Shown in pieces: positions 1 through 7,803 of a stretch of 64,000 bases of DNA. This DNA is from Mycobacterium sp. IDR2000157661 (GTDB lineage: Bacteria; Actinomycetota; Actinomycetes; Mycobacteriales; Mycobacteriaceae): NCBI RefSeq assembly GCF_022317005.1, contig NZ_CP081006.1:4836001-4900000 (forward strand), read 5' to 3'. The notes under the pieces are model-generated. The model did not search any database. It saw only the letters and a program-made list of their open reading frames with translations, and was not told the DNA's origin. Within the stretch, counting starts at the first letter, position 1, and each line of letters begins with the position of its first letter. Made by a program: the position numbers and the translations under genes.

Positions 1-1641
1 CAGCTTGACGAAGTCGGGAATGCGATGTGAGTGGGTGGCCAGATCGGTTTGGCTGTACCGCTCCCCGTAGAACAGGGTCTGCCACTGGCGCACCATACCG
101 AGGTTGCCGTTGTTGATGATGGCGACCTTGATCGGCGCGCCCTCCACCGCGCAGGTGGCCAACTCCTGGTTGGTCATCTGGAAGCATCCGTCACCGTCGA
201 TAGCCCACACCTCGGCCTCGGGACGGCCGAACTTGGCGCCCATCGCCGCGGGCACCGCATAACCCATGGTGCCCAGGCCGCCGGAGTTCAACCAGGTCTT
301 CGGCTTCTCGTAGGAGATGAACTGCGCGGCCCACATCTGGTGCTGGCCGACGCCGGCGACGTATACGGCCTCGGGTCCGGCCATCCTGCCCAGCGTCTCG
401 ATCACATACTCCGGTGAGAGGCTGCCGTCGCTCTGCGGGCCGTAGCTCAACGGGTACGTCGACTGCACCCCGCGCAGGTACTCCAGCCAGTTGTCGATCC
501 TGAGGTCACCGGCCGTTCCATCCCGGCGCAGCGCGGCGACCAGGTCGGTGATGACGTTGCGGACGTCACCGACGATCGGCACGTCGGCGTGGCGGTTCTT
601 GCCGATCTCGGCGGGATCGATGTCGGCGTGGATCACCTTGGCCTCGGGCGCGAAGGAATCCAGCTTGCCGGTCACCCGGTCGTCGAAGCGGGTGCCCAGC
701 GCGATCAACAGGTCGCTGCGCTGGAGGGCGGCCACCGCGGCCACCGTGCCGTGCATCCCGGGCATGCCCATGTTCAGCGCGTGGCTGTCCGGGAACGCGC
801 CACGAGCCATCAACGTGGTGACCACCGGAATGCCCGTCAGCTCCGCCAGCTCGAGCAGTTCGTCGGTGGCTTCCCCGCGGATCACGCCGCCGCCGACGTA
901 CAGCACCGGCTTGCGGGCGGTCGCCATGAGCTTGGCCGCCTCGCGGATCTGGCGGTTGTGCGGCTTGGTGTTCGGCTTGTAGCCGGGCAGGTCGAACCGC
1001 GGGGGCCAGGTGAACGCGCACGGGCCCTGCAGGATGTCCTTCGGGATGTCCACCAACACCGGCCCGGGTCGGCCGGTCGCGGCGATGTGGAACGCCTCGG
1101 CGATCACCCGTGGGATGTCGTCGCCGTTGCGCACCAGGAAGTTGTGCTTGGTGATCGGCATGGTGATGCCGGAGATGTCGGCCTCCTGGAACGCGTCGGT
1201 GCCGATGAGGCCGCGTCCGACCTGGCCTGTGATCGCCACCACCGGAATGGAGTCCATGTGGGCGTCGGCCAGCGGCGTCACCAGGTTGGTCGCACCCGGA
1301 CCGGAGGTGGCCATCATGACGCCCACCTTGCCCGTGGCGTGCGCGTACCCGCTGGCGGCGTGACCGGCGCCCTGTTCATGGCGGACCAGCACGTGGCGCA
1401 GCTTCTGCGAGTCGAACAGCGGGTCGTAGACCGGCAGCACTGCGCCACCGGGGATACCGAAGATCGTGTCGACGTCGAGTTCCTCCAGCGAGCGGATCAC
1501 GGCCTGGGCGCCCGTGAGTTGCTGTGGCGCAACGTGATTCGATTGGGTGGAAGCCGGTCGCGGGGTCGGCTGCGGGGCGTGTCCGTCATCGGGGACGGTA
1601 GCCGCCTCCTGCTCCAGCGGTCGGGTGGTGGGGGCGCTCAC
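1..1641 (-). CDS. ilvB1: Acetolactate synthase large subunit (5' part, runs off the window)
   Basis: Catalytic subunit of acetohydroxyacid synthase, the first common step of valine, leucine and isoleucine synthesis. It condenses pyruvate with pyruvate or 2-oxobutyrate using TPP, FAD and Mg2+. About 547 N-terminal residues lie in the window; the family has about 620, so the C-terminus is missing beyond base 1. Visible motifs are FGIPGGAVLPVYD, RHEQGAGHAASGYA with the TPP-activating Glu, and a TPP-binding GDGCF...IINN segment. The start is GTG at 1641 behind an AGGAGA ribosome site (1651-1656 on the plus strand). The first ~40 residues are a Pro/Thr-rich extension typical of mycobacteria. The upstream leader (1709-1828) suggests control by transcription attenuation. 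ilvN and ilvC would be expected downstream, outside the window. Confidence 0.96.
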   Translation of the reverse strand, partial: MSAPTTRPLEQEAATVPDDGHAPQPTPRPASTQSNHVAPQQLTGAQAVIRSLEELDVDTIFGIPGGAVLPVYDPLFDSQKLRHVLVRHEQGAGHAASGYAHATGKVGVMMATSGPGATNLVTPLADAHMDSIPVVAITGQVGRGLIGTDAFQEADISGITMPITKHNFLVRNGDDIPRVIAEAFHIAATGRPGPVLVDIPKDILQGPCAFTWPPRFDLPGYKPNTKPHNRQIREAAKLMATARKPVLYVGGGVIRGEATDELLELAELTGIPVVTTLMARGAFPDSHALNMGMPGMHGTVAAVAALQRSDLLIALGTRFDDRVTGKLDSFAPEAKVIHADIDPAEIGKNRHADVPIVGDVRNVITDLVAALRRDGTAGDLRIDNWLEYLRGVQSTYPLSYGPQSDGSLSPEYVIETLGRMAGPEAVYVAGVGQHQMWAAQFISYEKPKTWLNSGGLGTMGYAVPAAMGAKFGRPEAEVWAIDGDGCFQMTNQELATCAVEGAPIKVAIINNGNLGMVRQWQTLFYGERYSQTDLATHSHRIPDFVKL

Positions 1642-1708
1642 GGTGTTCGTTCTCCTAAATCCTGTTCCGGATCCGTCTTCCAGGGTCTCAAATCGGTGGT
1701 CGGGCAAG

Positions 1709-1728
1709 AAAAAACCCCCGCCAGCGGG
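1709..1728 (-). terminator. Attenuator-type terminator in the ilvB1 leader
   Basis: On the minus strand a short all-GC hairpin (CCCGC / GCGGG with a minimal loop) is followed directly by six T. It lies between the leader ORF (1763-1828) and ilvB1 (start 1641). A terminator inside a 5' leader, just after a peptide rich in branched-chain codons, is the arrangement of a ribosome-mediated attenuator. The stem is only 4-5 bp, so its strength is uncertain. Confidence 0.7.
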
Positions 1729-1762
1729 CTGCTGTACGAGGGTCGCGCGTCGATGCGGGTGG

Positions 1763-1828
1763 CTATGCCCGAGTGCAGGCAAGCGCGGCATCAACGCGCT
1801 TCCCAATTACTACGAGCCGGGTCTGCAT
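1763..1828 (-). CDS. ilvB1 leader peptide, 21 residues
   Basis: A short ORF (ATG at 1828, TAG ending at 1763) begins MQTRLVVIGKR. Residues 5-8 are Leu-Val-Val-Ile, encoded CTC GTA GTA ATT; GTA and ATT are rare codons in this GC-rich genome. Four consecutive branched-chain codons just upstream of a terminator and an acetolactate synthase gene are what is expected of an attenuator control peptide. Leaders of this type are known for ilvB operons of Corynebacterium and other actinobacteria. The start codon sits 8 nt from a -10 box, so the transcript is probably leaderless. Confidence 0.8.
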   Translation of the reverse strand: MQTRLVVIGKRVDAALACTRA

Positions 1829-1836
1829 AACCGTCG

Positions 1837-1866
1837 ACGGTAGCCTCCGCACTGGTCACTGGTCAA
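1837..1866 (-). promoter_or_regulatory. Predicted sigma-A promoter of the ilvB1 operon
   Basis: Minus-strand TTGACC (1861-1866) and TACCGT (1837-1842) are separated by 18 nt. The likely transcription start falls at about 1829-1830, next to the ATG of the leader peptide. The -35 hexamer is part of a duplicated 26-bp unit. Confidence 0.65.
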
Positions 1867-1910
1867 ATTCCCGGCCCCGCCGGGGTGGTCAAATTCCCGG
1901 CCCCGCCGGG
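1861..1910. repeat. Tandem 26-bp duplication upstream of ilvB1
   Basis: The unit GGTCAAATTCCCGGCCCCGC followed by CGGGGT occurs at 1861-1886 and again at 1887-1910 (24 of 26 bases). Each copy carries a minus-strand TTGACC -35-like hexamer and a CCCGGC-CCC-GCCGGG inverted repeat. Confidence 0.85.
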
Positions 1911-1948
1911 CTCAGTCGGCTTCCCGCCACCCGTGGGAAGATGGTCCG

Positions 1949-2338
1949 GTGAGCTCCGACCCCGGCCGCGTCGTCCTCAAGATCTCGCCGATGGCCCATT
2001 TCGCGGTCGCCTTCCTGGCGCTGAGCCTGCTCGCGCTGGTGCTCGCAAGCCCCGCCTGGGTCGCCGTCCTGCTGGTCATCCCGATCGTCGCGTCGGCCTA
2101 CATCGTGCGCAACCAGACGGTCGCCGACCAGGAGACGCTGACCGCGCGCACCCTGCTGGGCAGCGAGACGGTCACCTGGGACGACATCGACGGGCTGCGG
2201 TTCGGCAAGCGCTCGTCGGCCTACGCCCACCTCAAGGACGGACGCGACCTGCGACTGCCCGCGGTGACTTTTGCCACGCTGCCGCAGTTGACCGAGGCCA
2301 GCGGCGGGCGCGTGCCCAACCCCTACGCGCGCGATTAG
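1949..2338 (+). CDS. cfp6: CFP6-like PH-domain membrane protein
   Basis: Protein of 129 residues equivalent by position to Rv3004 (CFP6, a low-molecular-weight antigen). An N-terminal hydrophobic hairpin (about residues 18-50) carries two transmembrane segments. The C-terminal half resembles the bacterial PH domain of the DUF2581/PH_6 type, including VTWDDIDGLRFGKRSSAYAH. GTG at 1949 is the only good start at this position. The stop overlaps the stop of the convergent doxX-like gene on TTAG. Biochemical role unknown. Confidence 0.85.
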   Translation: MSSDPGRVVLKISPMAHFAVAFLALSLLALVLASPAWVAVLLVIPIVASAYIVRNQTVADQETLTARTLLGSETVTWDDIDGLRFGKRSSAYAHLKDGRDLRLPAVTFATLPQLTEASGGRVPNPYARD

Positions 2339-3162
2339 CCAAACGGGTTGCCGCCGTTGAGCAGCACCCAGATCGCGACGCCTGCGCCCGCGCCGAGCAG
2401 CAACGCCGCCACCGAGCCGATGAACGGCCGTCGCGCCCAGCCACGGCCGGCGTCGAACCCGTAGCGGCCGGGACCGGTCAGGATGAGCGCGGCGACGGCG
2501 CCGAGGACGAACACCTGGTACTCGTGACCGTCGGTGAGGAACTCCGACAGCCGGGCGGCCTCGTGGGCGGCCATCGCCTCGGCCAGCACGCCCGTCGTCA
2601 GGTAGGCCAGCGCCCCGGCGGCGGCCAGCGGGGTGAACAGCCCGAGCAACAGCAGCAGACCCGCGGCGATCTGGCCGAACGTCGCGACATAAGTGAGGAT
2701 GTCGGCGTAGCGGAAGCCCATGTCGGCCAGGCTGGCTTCCCAGCCGCCCAGGCCCGGCCCGCCCCATAGGCCGAAAGCCTTCTGCAGACCGTGCGCAAGG
2801 AACAGCGTGCCGACCAGCAGGCGCAGGAGCAGCAGGCCGAGATCGAGGGTGCCGCGCTTGTCGGCGGCCCGGTGCTGGTCGGGTTCGATCTCGGTCGGCT
2901 CGGCCCCGAAGGCGGGCAGCGCCTGCCTGCCGCCCGGCTGCACGTAGGGCAGCGGTTCGGGATCGTTGAGCAATCCGAAGGCGGGATTGGCCGGTGCGGA
3001 CTGCTGGGCGTCATAGTGCGGGATCGCGGTGGTCTCGAAGTCGCCCGCGTAGTGGGCGGAGGGCAGATCGTCCTCGGGATCGACCAGGCTCGCCGACACC
3101 GGCCGCCCAGCCGCATCGTCGGGCCGCTGCCAGGCGCGTGGGTCATGGGGGTGACTGGTCAC
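2335..3162 (-). CDS. DoxX-family membrane protein (Rv3005c-like)
   Basis: A hydrophilic N-terminal region of about 105 residues precedes a DoxX domain with four predicted transmembrane segments, starting at LDLGLLLLRLLVGTLFLAHGLQK. In M. tuberculosis the orthologue (DoxX) acts with SodA and the thiosulfate sulfurtransferase SseA in a membrane-associated oxidoreductase complex that resists oxidative stress. The start chosen is GTG at 3162. A TACGCT -10 box lies 6 nt upstream (3169-3174), so the message is likely leaderless. A GTG at 3186 would add eight residues across that box. The stop overlaps that of cfp6. Confidence 0.88.
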   Translation of the reverse strand: MTSHPHDPRAWQRPDDAAGRPVSASLVDPEDDLPSAHYAGDFETTAIPHYDAQQSAPANPAFGLLNDPEPLPYVQPGGRQALPAFGAEPTEIEPDQHRAADKRGTLDLGLLLLRLLVGTLFLAHGLQKAFGLWGGPGLGGWEASLADMGFRYADILTYVATFGQIAAGLLLLLGLFTPLAAAGALAYLTTGVLAEAMAAHEAARLSEFLTDGHEYQVFVLGAVAALILTGPGRYGFDAGRGWARRPFIGSVAALLLGAGAGVAIWVLLNGGNPFG

Positions 3163-3298
3163 ACAGCCAGCGTAAGTGCAAGTCACCCGGTAGCCGCGGA
3201 TTGGCGCGGCGCTTCAGGCCACTATTCGCCGCCCGGTCGCGCCGTGCGGTCTTGGTGTGCGTGGCGCGCACCGCCGACTGATCCGTAACCTGGCTCGC

Positions 3299-4420
3299 AT
3301 GAGACAGCGCCGGCCGATGCGGGGTGTGCTCGCCGTGTTGTGCGCGGCGTTGCTCGCCGGGTCCGGGTGTGCCCGGTTCGACGACGCCCAGTCGCAGCCG
3401 TTCACCACCGAACCGGAGCTGGCGCCCCCGGAACAGTCCACGCCGCCACCCCCGCCGCCGTTGCCGCCGACGCCGTTCCCGAAGGAGTGCCCCGCGCCGG
3501 GCGTCATGCAGGGCTGCCTGGAGAGCACCAGCGGTCTGATCATGCTGCCCGACAGCCAGTCCGCTCTGGTCGCCGAGCGGAACACCGGCGCGGTGAAGGA
3601 AGTCTCGGTCCGGGCCGAACCCAAGGTCAAGACCACGATCCCGGTCGACCCGTCCGGCGACGGCGGGCTGATGGACATCGTGCTCTCACCGACCTATCAG
3701 CAGGACCGGCTGATGTACGCCTACATCAGCACCCCCACCGACAACCGGGTGGTCCGCATCGCCGACGGCGACATCCCCAAGCCGATTCTCACCGGTATCC
3801 CGAAGGGCGCCAGCGGCAACATGGGCTCGTTGATCTTCACCAGCCCGACCACCCTGCTCGTGCAGACCGGTGATGCGGGCAACCCTGCCGACGCCGCCAA
3901 TCCCGCCTCGCTGGCGGGCAAAGCGCTGCGCATCGAGCAGCCCACCACGGTCGACCAGGCGCCGACCACCACCGCACTGTCGGGCCTCGGCCCAGCGGGC
4001 GGCACGTGTGTCGATCCCTCCGACGGCTCGCTCTACATCACCGACCGCACCCCGACCGGCGACCGGTTGCAGCGCATCACCGAGGACTCGACCATCTCCA
4101 CCGTGTGGACGTGGCCGGACCGACCCGGGGTGGCCGGCTGCGCGGCCCTCGACGGCACCGTGCTGGTCAACCTCGTGGACACCAAGCAGACCGTCGCGGT
4201 GCGGTTGGCGCCGGACACCGGGGCCGTCACCGGCGACCCCGAGGTGGTGCGCCAGGACCAGCACGGACACGCCTGGGCGCTGGCGCTTTCACCCGACGGC
4301 AACGTCTGGGGCGCCACGGTCAACAAGACCGCCGGTGACGCCGAGCGCCTCGACGACGTGGTCTTCCCGCTCTTCCCGCAGGGCGGCGGCTTCCCACGGC
4401 AGAACGCGGACAATACGTAA
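3299..4420 (+). CDS. lppZ: LppZ-like lipoprotein, sugar dehydrogenase fold
   Basis: Exported lipoprotein of about 373 residues. The signal peptide MRQRRPMRGVLAVLCAALLA leads to a lipobox ending at the Cys of GSGC. A Pro-rich linker (about residues 45-60) follows, then a six-bladed beta-propeller of the glucose/sorbosone dehydrogenase (PQQ-dependent) family, with blades such as DIVLSPTYQQDRLMYAYIST and GGTCVDPSDGSLYITDR. Matches Rv3006. No catalytic activity is proven for this family in mycobacteria. The start is ATG 3299: a TAACCT -10 box at 3286-3291 is 7 nt upstream, indicating a leaderless transcript. The in-frame ATG at 3257 lies upstream of this promoter and is rejected. Confidence 0.9.
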   Translation: MRQRRPMRGVLAVLCAALLAGSGCARFDDAQSQPFTTEPELAPPEQSTPPPPPPLPPTPFPKECPAPGVMQGCLESTSGLIMLPDSQSALVAERNTGAVKEVSVRAEPKVKTTIPVDPSGDGGLMDIVLSPTYQQDRLMYAYISTPTDNRVVRIADGDIPKPILTGIPKGASGNMGSLIFTSPTTLLVQTGDAGNPADAANPASLAGKALRIEQPTTVDQAPTTTALSGLGPAGGTCVDPSDGSLYITDRTPTGDRLQRITEDSTISTVWTWPDRPGVAGCAALDGTVLVNLVDTKQTVAVRLAPDTGAVTGDPEVVRQDQHGHAWALALSPDGNVWGATVNKTAGDAERLDDVVFPLFPQGGGFPRQNADNT

Positions 4421-4439
4421 CCGGTTTCGCTGCCGGCGA

Positions 4440-4757
4440 TCAGCCATCGACGATCCGCAAACCGACGATCCCGGCGACGATCACCGCCAGGAACACCATT
4501 CGTGCCACGCTGACCGTCTCACCCAGCAGCACGATGCCGGCGATCGCGACGCCGACCGCGCCGATGCCGACCCAGACCGCATAGCCGGTGCTCGCGGGCA
4601 GCTGCCGCAGTGCCACGGCCAGCAGCAGAAAGCTGAGCACTGCCGCACCGACGCCGACCATGCCGGGCCCCAGCCGGGTGAAGCCGTCGGACAGTTTCAG
4701 CGCGATGGCCCAGACGACTTCGAGCAACCCCGCGACGGCGAGGATGATCCACGCCAT
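4440..4757 (-). CDS. sugE: SMR-family exporter, SugE/Gdx subtype
   Basis: Small multidrug resistance family protein of 105 residues with four transmembrane helices. It begins MAWIILAVAGLLEVVWAIALK, with the essential helix-1 Glu at position 13 in the LEVVWA context typical of the SugE/Gdx branch. That branch exports guanidinium and some quaternary ammonium compounds as antiparallel dimers. It follows the SDR gene by only 2 nt, so the two are co-transcribed and likely controlled by the divergent TetR. No guanidine riboswitch was seen. Substrate is inferred from subfamily only. Confidence 0.88.
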   Translation of the reverse strand: MAWIILAVAGLLEVVWAIALKLSDGFTRLGPGMVGVGAAVLSFLLLAVALRQLPASTGYAVWVGIGAVGVAIAGIVLLGETVSVARMVFLAVIVAGIVGLRIVDG

Positions 4758-4759
4758 CG

Positions 4760-5500
4760 TCAGGCGTTCGTTCCGCCGTCAACGGTCAGCACCGCGCCGG
4801 TGATGTTGGCCGCACCGGCCCCCGCCAGGAACGCAACGGCATCGGCGATGTCCCCCGCAGCGGCGTATCTGCCCAGCGCGCTCAGCGCCCGCTGACCGTC
4901 GGCATCGGGTGCGTCGGCGGGGTTCATATCGGTGTCGGTGCTGCCCGGTTGAACGAGGTTGACGGTGATGTCCCGGTCGCCGAGATCGCGGGCCAGGCCC
5001 TTGGTGAAGCCGATGAGCGCCGACTTGCTCATCGCGTAGAGGGTGACCCCCGGAAAGGGCACGCGCTCAGCCAGATTGCTGCCGATGCTGACGATGCGCC
5101 CGCCCGGCGGCAGGTGCCCCACTGCGGCCTGACTCGCCAGAAACGCTGCCCGGGCGTGGACTGCGAGCGCGCGATCGATCTCCTCGATCGACACCTCCTC
5201 GACAGGACCGAACGGGAAGATGCCGGCGTTGTTGACCAGGATGTCGAGCCTGCCGAACGTCGCGACGGTCTGCTCCACCGCGGCCAGCACCTCGTCGGCG
5301 GCCCCGCTGTCGGCCCTGATCGCCGAAGCGCGCCTGCCCTTGGCGGCGATCCGCTCGGCCACCTCGTCGGCGCGCTCCCTGGATCGGGCGTAGGTCACGG
5401 CCACATCGGCCCCGAGATCGGCGAGCCGTTCGGCGATCGCGGCCCCGATCCCCCGGCTGCCGCCGGTCACCAACGCCGCCTTTCCCGTCAGATCATGCAT
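4760..5500 (-). CDS. Short-chain dehydrogenase/reductase (FabG-like)
   Basis: Classical SDR of 246 residues. The NAD(P) motif TGGSRGIGAAIAE is near residue 12, followed by NNAG, then the active-site Ser in IVSIGS and Tyr-x-x-x-Lys in YAMSKSA; the C-terminus closes with GAVLTVDGGTNA. An Arg in TYARSRER after beta-2 hints at NADPH. The start at ATG 5500 has an AGGAG site. It is first in a two-gene operon with sugE. The substrate cannot be told from sequence. Confidence 0.87.
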   Translation of the reverse strand: MHDLTGKAALVTGGSRGIGAAIAERLADLGADVAVTYARSRERADEVAERIAAKGRRASAIRADSGAADEVLAAVEQTVATFGRLDILVNNAGIFPFGPVEEVSIEEIDRALAVHARAAFLASQAAVGHLPPGGRIVSIGSNLAERVPFPGVTLYAMSKSALIGFTKGLARDLGDRDITVNLVQPGSTDTDMNPADAPDADGQRALSALGRYAAAGDIADAVAFLAGAGAANITGAVLTVDGGTNA

Positions 5501-5514
5501 CGCACACTCCTTTT

Positions 5515-5530
5515 TGTATCGTTTGATACA
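5515..5530. promoter_or_regulatory. TetR-type operator between SDR-sugE and tetR
   Basis: Perfect inverted repeat TGTATC-GTTT-GATACA in the divergent intergenic region, with a further half-like AGTATCGA at 5534-5541. Its location upstream of both the SDR operon and the regulator fits an autoregulating TetR operator. Confidence 0.75.
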
Positions 5531-5597
5531 CAAGTATCGACGCAGGCTAGACTTGTCAACGGTTTTCTTGTCGTTCGTTACAGAAAGAGGCTGGGAG

Positions 5598-6203
5598 ATG
5601 GCCCAACGCGGCAGGCCCCGCGCCTTCGACCGCGGCACCGCGCTGCACCAGGCCATGGAGGTGTTCTGGGAGCACGGCTACGAGGGCGCCTCCATCAGCG
5701 ACCTGACGTCGGCGATGGGCATCAACTCGCCGAGCCTGTATGCGGCGTTCGGCTCAAAGGAAGAGCTCTTCCGCGAGGCGACGGCCCACTACAACGAGAC
5801 GTTGGGCGCCACCGCAGCGCACGAACTGCGGGAACAGCCCACCGCGCGGCAGGCCATCGCGGCGGTACTACGCCACCACGCCGTCGTCTTCTGCGACTCC
5901 GACAACCCCCGCGGTTGCATGATCGTGCTCTCCGCGACGACGTGTACCGAGCGCACCCGATCAGTGCACGAGCACCTCGCGGGCCTGCGCATGGAATTGG
6001 AGAAGGACTTCGCCGATCGCATCGCCCGCGGGGTCGCCGACGGCGACGTGCCCCCCGGCGCCGATGTGGCGGCGATCGCCGCGTTCTACAACACGATCAA
6101 CCACGGCATGGCGATCCAGGCCCGCGACGGCGCGGACAGCGCCAAGCTGTCCGCGATCGCCGAGGCCGCGATCGCGGCGTGGGACGGCCTGGTCGGCGCC
6201 TGA
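5598..6203 (+). CDS. TetR-family regulator of the SDR-sugE module
   Basis: Protein of 201 residues beginning MAQRGRPRAFDRGTALHQAM. The N-terminal helix-turn-helix contains GYEGASISDLTSAMGINSPSLYAAFGSKEELF, a pattern of the TetR subgroup that includes AcrR/NemR-like regulators. The C-terminal half is the ligand/dimer domain, with two Cys (FCDSD, RGCMI) and a third Cys in TTCTER that could sense electrophiles or thiol stress (inference). Start ATG 5598 with AGAGG upstream; a longer frame would run through the operator and is rejected. Confidence 0.87.
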   Translation: MAQRGRPRAFDRGTALHQAMEVFWEHGYEGASISDLTSAMGINSPSLYAAFGSKEELFREATAHYNETLGATAAHELREQPTARQAIAAVLRHHAVVFCDSDNPRGCMIVLSATTCTERTRSVHEHLAGLRMELEKDFADRIARGVADGDVPPGADVAAIAAFYNTINHGMAIQARDGADSAKLSAIAEAAIAAWDGLVGA

Positions 6204-6205
6204 CC

Positions 6206-7717
6206 TCAGTTACAGGCGGCCAGCACCAACTCGCGGACCCGCGCCGCGTCGGCCTGTCCCTTGGTGGCCTTCATCACCGCGCCGACGATCGCGCCCGCGG
6301 CCTGCACCTTGCCGCCGCGGATCTTCTCGACCACGTCGGGGTTGGCGGCCAGCGCCTCGTCGACGGCGGCCTGCAGCGCCGAGTCGTCACGCACCAGCTC
6401 GAGCCCGCGGTCCCTCATCACCTGCTCGGGCTCACCTTCTCCGGCCAGCACCCCCTCGACCACCTGGCGCGCCAGCTTGTTGGACAGCTTGCCGTCGTCG
6501 ACGAGCTTGACCACCGCCGCAACCTGCGCCGGCGTGATCGGCAAGTCCGACAACGACACCCCGTCTACTCCGGTTTCCTTGGCCTTTTGCACCAAAAAGT
6601 TTCCCCACCAGGCGCGCGCGGCCTCACTGGAGGCACCGTGGCCGACCGTGGCCGCGATCAAATCCAGGGCGCCGATGTTGATGAGGTCGCGCATCACCTC
6701 GTCGGAGACGCCCCAGTCGTCCTGGATTCGCTTGCGCAACACCCACGGCAGTTCCGGGATCGTCCCGCGGAGCTTCTCGACCAGTTCGGCGTCGGCGGCC
6801 ACGGGCTCGAGGTCCGGCTCGGGGAAGTACCGGTAATCCTGGGCAGTCTCCTTGCTGCGGCCCGGCGAGGTATAGCCGTCCTCGTGAAAGTGCCGAGTCT
6901 CCTGAATGACTCGGCCGCCGGAGTCGAGAACCGCTGCCTGACGGCGCATCTCGTAGCGCACTGCGATCTCGACGCTTTTCAGCGAGTTGACGTTCTTGGT
7001 CTCGGTGCGGGTGCCGAACTCGGCCTGCCCGATCGGCTTCAACGATACGTTCGAATCGCAGCGCATCGACCCCTGATCCATCCGGACGTCGGAAACGCCT
7101 AAGCCGCGCAACAGATCTCGCAACGCCGTCACATAGGCGCGGGCGATCTCGGGTGCGCGCTCGCCGGTGCCCTCGATGGGCTTGGTGACGATCTCGATCA
7201 GCGGCACGCCGGAGCGGTTGTAGTCGATCAGCGAGGTCGTCGCACCCTCGATGCGGCCGGTCTCGCTGCCGAGGTGGGTCAGCTTGCCGGTGTCCTCCTC
7301 CATGTGGGCGCGCTCGATCTCCACCCGCCAGGTGGAGCCGTCGTCGAGCGGCACGTCGAGGTAGCCGTTGATCGCGATGGGCTCGTCGTACTGGCTGATC
7401 TGGTAGTTCTTCGGCATGTCCGGATAGAAGTAGTTCTTCCTGGCGAACCGGCACCACGGCACGATCTCGCAGTTGAGCGCCAGCCCGATGCGGATCGCCG
7501 ACTCGACGGCGGTCTGGTTGAGCACCGGCAGCGAGCCAGGCAGGCCGAGGCAGACCGGACAGACCTGGGTGTTGGGTTCGGCGCCGAACCTGTTGGCGCA
7601 GCCGCAGAACATCTTGGTCGCCGTGGACAGCTCGACGTGCACTTCAAGGCCCAATACCGGCTCGTAGCGTGCGACGACGTCGTCATAGTCCAGCAGTTCG
7701 GCGGTCGCAGCAGTCAT
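6206..7717 (-). CDS. gatB: Asp/Glu-tRNA amidotransferase subunit B
   Basis: GatB of 503 residues, close to the usual mycobacterial length. It belongs to GatCAB, which converts misacylated Glu-tRNA(Gln) and Asp-tRNA(Asn) to Gln- and Asn-tRNA. The N-terminal domain has GLEVHVELSTATKMFCGC and CPVCLGLPGSLPVLN, with the zinc Cys pairs. The cradle domain has EIERAHMEEDTGKLTH and DYNRSGVPLIEIVT. A helical tail/YqeY-like domain from about residue 400 binds tRNA. ATG at 7717 has TAGGAT 7 nt upstream (7725-7730), a likely leaderless promoter of its own, even though gatC, gatA and pfkA lie upstream on the same strand. Confidence 0.96.
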   Translation of the reverse strand: MTAATAELLDYDDVVARYEPVLGLEVHVELSTATKMFCGCANRFGAEPNTQVCPVCLGLPGSLPVLNQTAVESAIRIGLALNCEIVPWCRFARKNYFYPDMPKNYQISQYDEPIAINGYLDVPLDDGSTWRVEIERAHMEEDTGKLTHLGSETGRIEGATTSLIDYNRSGVPLIEIVTKPIEGTGERAPEIARAYVTALRDLLRGLGVSDVRMDQGSMRCDSNVSLKPIGQAEFGTRTETKNVNSLKSVEIAVRYEMRRQAAVLDSGGRVIQETRHFHEDGYTSPGRSKETAQDYRYFPEPDLEPVAADAELVEKLRGTIPELPWVLRKRIQDDWGVSDEVMRDLINIGALDLIAATVGHGASSEAARAWWGNFLVQKAKETGVDGVSLSDLPITPAQVAAVVKLVDDGKLSNKLARQVVEGVLAGEGEPEQVMRDRGLELVRDDSALQAAVDEALAANPDVVEKIRGGKVQAAGAIVGAVMKATKGQADAARVRELVLAACN

Positions 7718-7734
7718 GCGACCGATCCTAGTGC

Positions 7735-7797
7735 CGTTGATTCTGCGCTCAGGGCGGTGGCCACTCGCACTTGCGCACCGTAGGCGCAGAGTCAACG
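7735..7797. repeat. Long intergenic inverted repeat (14-bp arms)
   Basis: Arms 7735-7748 and 7784-7797 match in 13 of 14 positions (CGTTGATTCTGCGC against its near-complement) and flank a 35-nt core. It fills the space between the pfkA stop and the gatB promoter. Two other intergenic repeats in the window have similar length and design. Confidence 0.75.
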
Positions 7798-7803
7798 CGG
7801 CAT

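Noticed and set aside
4421..4439. CCGG-rich hairpin between lppZ and sugE as a terminator
   Set aside because: Only a 4-bp stem (CCGG...CCGG) in a 19-bp convergent gap, without a T-run.
4949..7102. Very long plus-strand open frame (717 codons)
   Set aside because: It runs antisense to the SDR gene and gatB and crosses the tetR gene; composition is that of a GC-rich shadow frame (Arg/His/Asp-rich) with no domain.
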